A DNA stretch of 64,000 nucleotides from the NCBI RefSeq assembly GCF_014196345.1, contig NZ_JACIDN010000006.1, positions 372,001 to 436,000 of the forward strand, written 5' to 3'. The notes under the pieces were generated by a model, which had not been told where the DNA came from, did not search any database, and was given only the letters and a program-made list of their open reading frames with translations. A program made the position numbers and the translations under genes. Shown one piece after another: positions 61,553-64,000 of this stretch. This DNA comes from Methylobacterium brachythecii (GTDB lineage: Bacteria; Pseudomonadota; Alphaproteobacteria; Rhizobiales; Beijerinckiaceae). The first letter of the stretch is position 1, and each line of letters begins with the position of its first letter.

Positions 61553-62521
61553 ATGAGCGCCTTCACCGTCCGTCCCCTCCTCGAGGGCACCAGCCTGCCG
61601 ATGCTGTTCGAGGCATCCGGCTCGTCGATCCTGCTCTCGGACGCGCTGCCCGAGATGCGCCCCGAGATCGACAAGCACCTGCGCACCGGCGGCGGCGTGA
61701 TGTTCCGCGGCTTCGACCTCGACGGGGCGGATGCCTTCCGCGCCTTCGCCGGCGATTTCGGCCATCCGCTGCTGACCTACGAGTTCGGCTCGACGCCGCG
61801 CAGCCAGGTCACCAAGGGCGTCTACACCTCCACCGAATACCCGCCGCACCAGCACATCCCGCTGCACAACGAGCAGGCCTACACCCGCGATTGGCCGATG
61901 AAGATCTGGTTCTACTGCATGCAGGCGGCGCCCGAGGGCGGCGAGACCCCGATCGCCGACAGCCGCGCCATCTTCAACGACGTGCCGGAGGCGATCCGCC
62001 AGGCCTTCGTCGACAAGGGTCTGATGTACGTGCGCAATTACGGCAACGGGCTCGACGTGCCGTGGCAACAGGTCTTCGGCACCGAAGACAAGGCCGAGGT
62101 CGAGGCCTATTGCGCCAAGCACGGCATCACCTGCGACTGGAAGGATGACGGCGAGCTGCGCACCCGCCAGGTCTGCCAGGGCGCCGCGCGCCATCCCGTC
62201 ACCGGCGAGTGGGTCTGGTTCAACCAGGCCCATCTGTTCCACGTCTCGAACCTCGAGCCCGAGGTACGCGAGAGCCTGCTCGACATAGTCGAGGACGAGG
62301 AAGAGCTGCCGCGCAACGTCCTCTACGGTGACGGCAGCCCGATCGACGACGCGACCCTCGAGACCGTGCGCGACGTGCTGAAGCAGCACACGGTGATCTT
62401 CCCCTGGCAGAGCGGGGACGTGGTCATGCTCGACAACATGCTCACGGCGCATGCCCGCACGCCCTTCAAGGGCCCGCGGAAGGTCATCGTGGCGATGGCC
62501 GAGGCCCACGGCCAGCACTGA
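61553..62521 (+). CDS. TauD/TfdA (SyrP-like) Fe(II)/2-oxoglutarate dioxygenase
   Basis: A 322-residue protein with GGAG upstream. The iron-binding facial triad is in HIPLHNEQAYTRDWP (H-x-E/D) and MLDNMLTAHARTPF (distal His), and the arginine in KGPRKVIVAMAE binds 2-oxoglutarate. It resembles SyrP-type enzymes that beta-hydroxylate aspartate on NRPS carrier proteins, a step in many siderophores. It may instead act on another residue or on a free amino acid. The cluster setting supports hydroxylation of a peptide building block. Confidence 0.88.
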   Translation: MSAFTVRPLLEGTSLPMLFEASGSSILLSDALPEMRPEIDKHLRTGGGVMFRGFDLDGADAFRAFAGDFGHPLLTYEFGSTPRSQVTKGVYTSTEYPPHQHIPLHNEQAYTRDWPMKIWFYCMQAAPEGGETPIADSRAIFNDVPEAIRQAFVDKGLMYVRNYGNGLDVPWQQVFGTEDKAEVEAYCAKHGITCDWKDDGELRTRQVCQGAARHPVTGEWVWFNQAHLFHVSNLEPEVRESLLDIVEDEEELPRNVLYGDGSPIDDATLETVRDVLKQHTVIFPWQSGDVVMLDNMLTAHARTPFKGPRKVIVAMAEAHGQH

Positions 62522-62582
62522 TTTTCCCGGCGGCCCATGGCCCGCCTTTTCGCCGCGGCATCACACCCAGTCAGCGATCAGC

Positions 62583-64000
62583 ATGCGAAACGACTCTCTC
62601 GTCGACCGACTGCGGAGCCACGCCGCGCTTAAGCCCGAGGCCCGCGCCCTGCGCTTCCTCGACGGCGACACGCTGGGCGCCGACCTGACCTATGCCGAGC
62701 TCGACACGCGCATTCGCGCGGTGGCGGCGCATCTGCAGCAGGGCGTGGCGCGGGGCGAGCGTGCGCTGCTGCTCTTCCCGAACAGCGTCGATTACGTCGT
62801 CGCCTTCTATGCCTGCCTCTATGCCGGGGTGATCGCGGTGCCGGCCTACCCGCCGGTCCGCGGACGCTCGCAGCACGCCACGCGCCTGCGCGGCATCATG
62901 ATCGATGCGCAGCCGCGCTTCATCCTGACGACCGAGGCACTGAGCGCGCTCGTCGCCGCCGAGCTGCCGCCGGATGCCGAGACCCGGATCATCGCGGTCG
63001 ACGGCGTGCCGGTCTCTGCGGCCTCCGACTGGCGGGAAGCCTCGCCGGTGCCGGATGACATCGCCTTCCTGCAATACACCTCCGGCTCGACCGCCCAGCC
63101 GAAGGGGGTCTGCGTCTCGCATGCCAATCTCGCAGCCAACGAGCGCGCGATCACCGATGCCTTCCGCATGAGCCAGGACGACATCGTCGTGAGCTGGCTG
63201 CCGCTGTTCCACGACATGGGCCTGATCGGCGGCCTGCTGCAGCCGCTCTACCTCGGTATTCCCGCGGTTCTCATGGACCCGAAGAGCTTCACCGAGCGCC
63301 CGCGCCGATGGCTGGAGACGATCCAGCGCTTCGGCGCCACCTTCAGCGGCGGTCCCGACTTCGCCTACGCGCTGTGCGCCGACCGGATCAGCGACGCCGT
63401 CGCCGAGACGCTCGACCTCAGCACCTGGCGCATCGCGTTCAGTGGGTCGGAATTCGTCCGCGCCGGCACCCTCAACCGCTTCACCCGGCGCTTCGCGGCG
63501 AGCCGGTTTTCGCCCAAGGCGTTGTGCCCCGGCTACGGGCTAGCCGAGGCGACCCTGTTCGTCACCGGCAGCCCGCCCGGCGAGAGCGCGAGCATCGTCA
63601 ATTACGACCGCACGGCACTCGGGCAGGGCCGGGTCGTCGAGGCGGAGGACGGCTCGCCGCTGGTGGCGGCCGGTCATACCCGGCCCGACCATACCATCCA
63701 CATCATGCGCACCGATGGCAGCCGCATGGCCGATCAGGACACGATCGGCGAGATCTGGGTGCGCGGCCCGAGTGTCGCCCGCGGCTACTGGCGCAACGAG
63801 GCGGCGACGCAAGCCGCCTTCGTCGAGACGGAGAGCGGCCATTGGCTGCGCACGGGCGATCTCGGCTTCGTGCGCCGGGACGGAGGCGTCGTCGTCACTG
63901 GGCGCATCAAGGACATGCTGATCGTCCGCGGCCAGAACCTCTTCGCCCTCGATATCGAAACGGCGGTGGAGGCCGAGATCGAGGCGGTGCGACCGGGCCG
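62583..64000 (+). CDS. NRPS loading module with fatty-acyl-AMP ligase-type domain, partial
   Basis: The frame starts at the ATG at 62583 and is open at the right edge, so 472 residues are visible. They form an adenylate-forming domain of fatty-acyl-AMP ligase (FAAL) type: GVIAVPAYPPVRGRSQHATR, LQYTSGSTAQPKGVCVSHAN, SWLPLFHDMGLIGGLLQPLY and GYGLAEATLFVTG, followed by the C-terminal hinge GHWLRTGDLG. FAALs load a fatty acid on a carrier protein to start a lipopeptide. The reading frame very likely continues into carrier and condensation domains. With MbtH, thioesterase and a hydroxylase, an acylated peptide, possibly a siderophore, is the likely product. Confidence 0.88.
   Translation, partial: MRNDSLVDRLRSHAALKPEARALRFLDGDTLGADLTYAELDTRIRAVAAHLQQGVARGERALLLFPNSVDYVVAFYACLYAGVIAVPAYPPVRGRSQHATRLRGIMIDAQPRFILTTEALSALVAAELPPDAETRIIAVDGVPVSAASDWREASPVPDDIAFLQYTSGSTAQPKGVCVSHANLAANERAITDAFRMSQDDIVVSWLPLFHDMGLIGGLLQPLYLGIPAVLMDPKSFTERPRRWLETIQRFGATFSGGPDFAYALCADRISDAVAETLDLSTWRIAFSGSEFVRAGTLNRFTRRFAASRFSPKALCPGYGLAEATLFVTGSPPGESASIVNYDRTALGQGRVVEAEDGSPLVAAGHTRPDHTIHIMRTDGSRMADQDTIGEIWVRGPSVARGYWRNEAATQAAFVETESGHWLRTGDLGFVRRDGGVVVTGRIKDMLIVRGQNLFALDIETAVEAEIEAVRPG

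Overview
The window reads as chromosome of a high-GC alphaproteobacterium, most likely Methylobacterium or a close relative. The evidence is strong GC bias in third codon positions, an imuA-imuB-dnaE2 mutagenesis cassette behind an alphaproteobacterial SOS box (GTTC-N7-GTTC), a CtrA-type box (TTAA-N7-TTAA), DUF6894 and collagen-like proteins, and a lipA-START gene pair. The genus is inferred from overall character, not from a database search.

Bases 1-11.8 kb hold metabolic units each with its own regulator. A partial DSD1-type PLP enzyme is divergent from a LysR gene. A GntR regulator plus thioredoxin reductase (minus strand) is divergent from a dicarboxylate-type symporter, a thioredoxin-fused UGSC-associated protein and a UGSC-family protein (plus strand), with two copies of one palindromic operator between them. 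This is the most unusual metabolic locus in the window. A three-subunit molybdenum aldehyde/xanthine dehydrogenase of PaoABC type follows, then a decayed vanB-like reductase fragment.

Bases 11.8-29.5 kb hold an amino-acid-type ABC transporter with a RidA protein, divergent from a MocR-type regulator; a stretch of oxidoreductases and small stress-type proteins (SDR, Gfo/Idh/MocA, NAD(P)-binding, NTF2-like, RMF/CrpP-like, DUF3140, FAD monooxygenase); a four-PAS hybrid histidine kinase; a histidine phosphatase; and a LysR / NmrA / SRPBCC unit.

Bases 29.6-35.6 kb hold imuA-imuB-dnaE2, overlapping genes for SOS translesion synthesis.

Bases 35.6-49.15 kb look like a defence-rich genomic island ending at a tRNA-Ser(CGA) gene with a tyrosine integrase beside it. 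In order it carries an AT-rich leader, a nuclease + SF2 helicase pair resembling Hachiman, a DUF1778/GNAT toxin-antitoxin pair, an unknown 323-aa protein, a HEPN-motif protein with zinc ribbons, an AbiV-like protein, an HTH regulator with a Shedu nuclease (DUF4263), and a candidate ADP-ribosyltransferase-like toxin with a small partner. Several of these are only recognisable from motifs and may be undescribed defence genes. No second attachment copy was found, so the left boundary is inferred.

Bases 49.2-60.0 kb look like core chromosome: small proteins, MarC, copies of a palindromic repeat (one abutting a GIY-YIG gene with an in-frame amber codon), a PQQ-type sugar dehydrogenase, a SleB-type hydrolase, lipoyl synthase, a START-domain protein and a collagen-like protein. 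From 60.5 kb a nonribosomal peptide cluster begins (MbtH, type II thioesterase, TauD/SyrP-like dioxygenase, fatty-acyl-AMP ligase-type loading module) and runs off the right edge.
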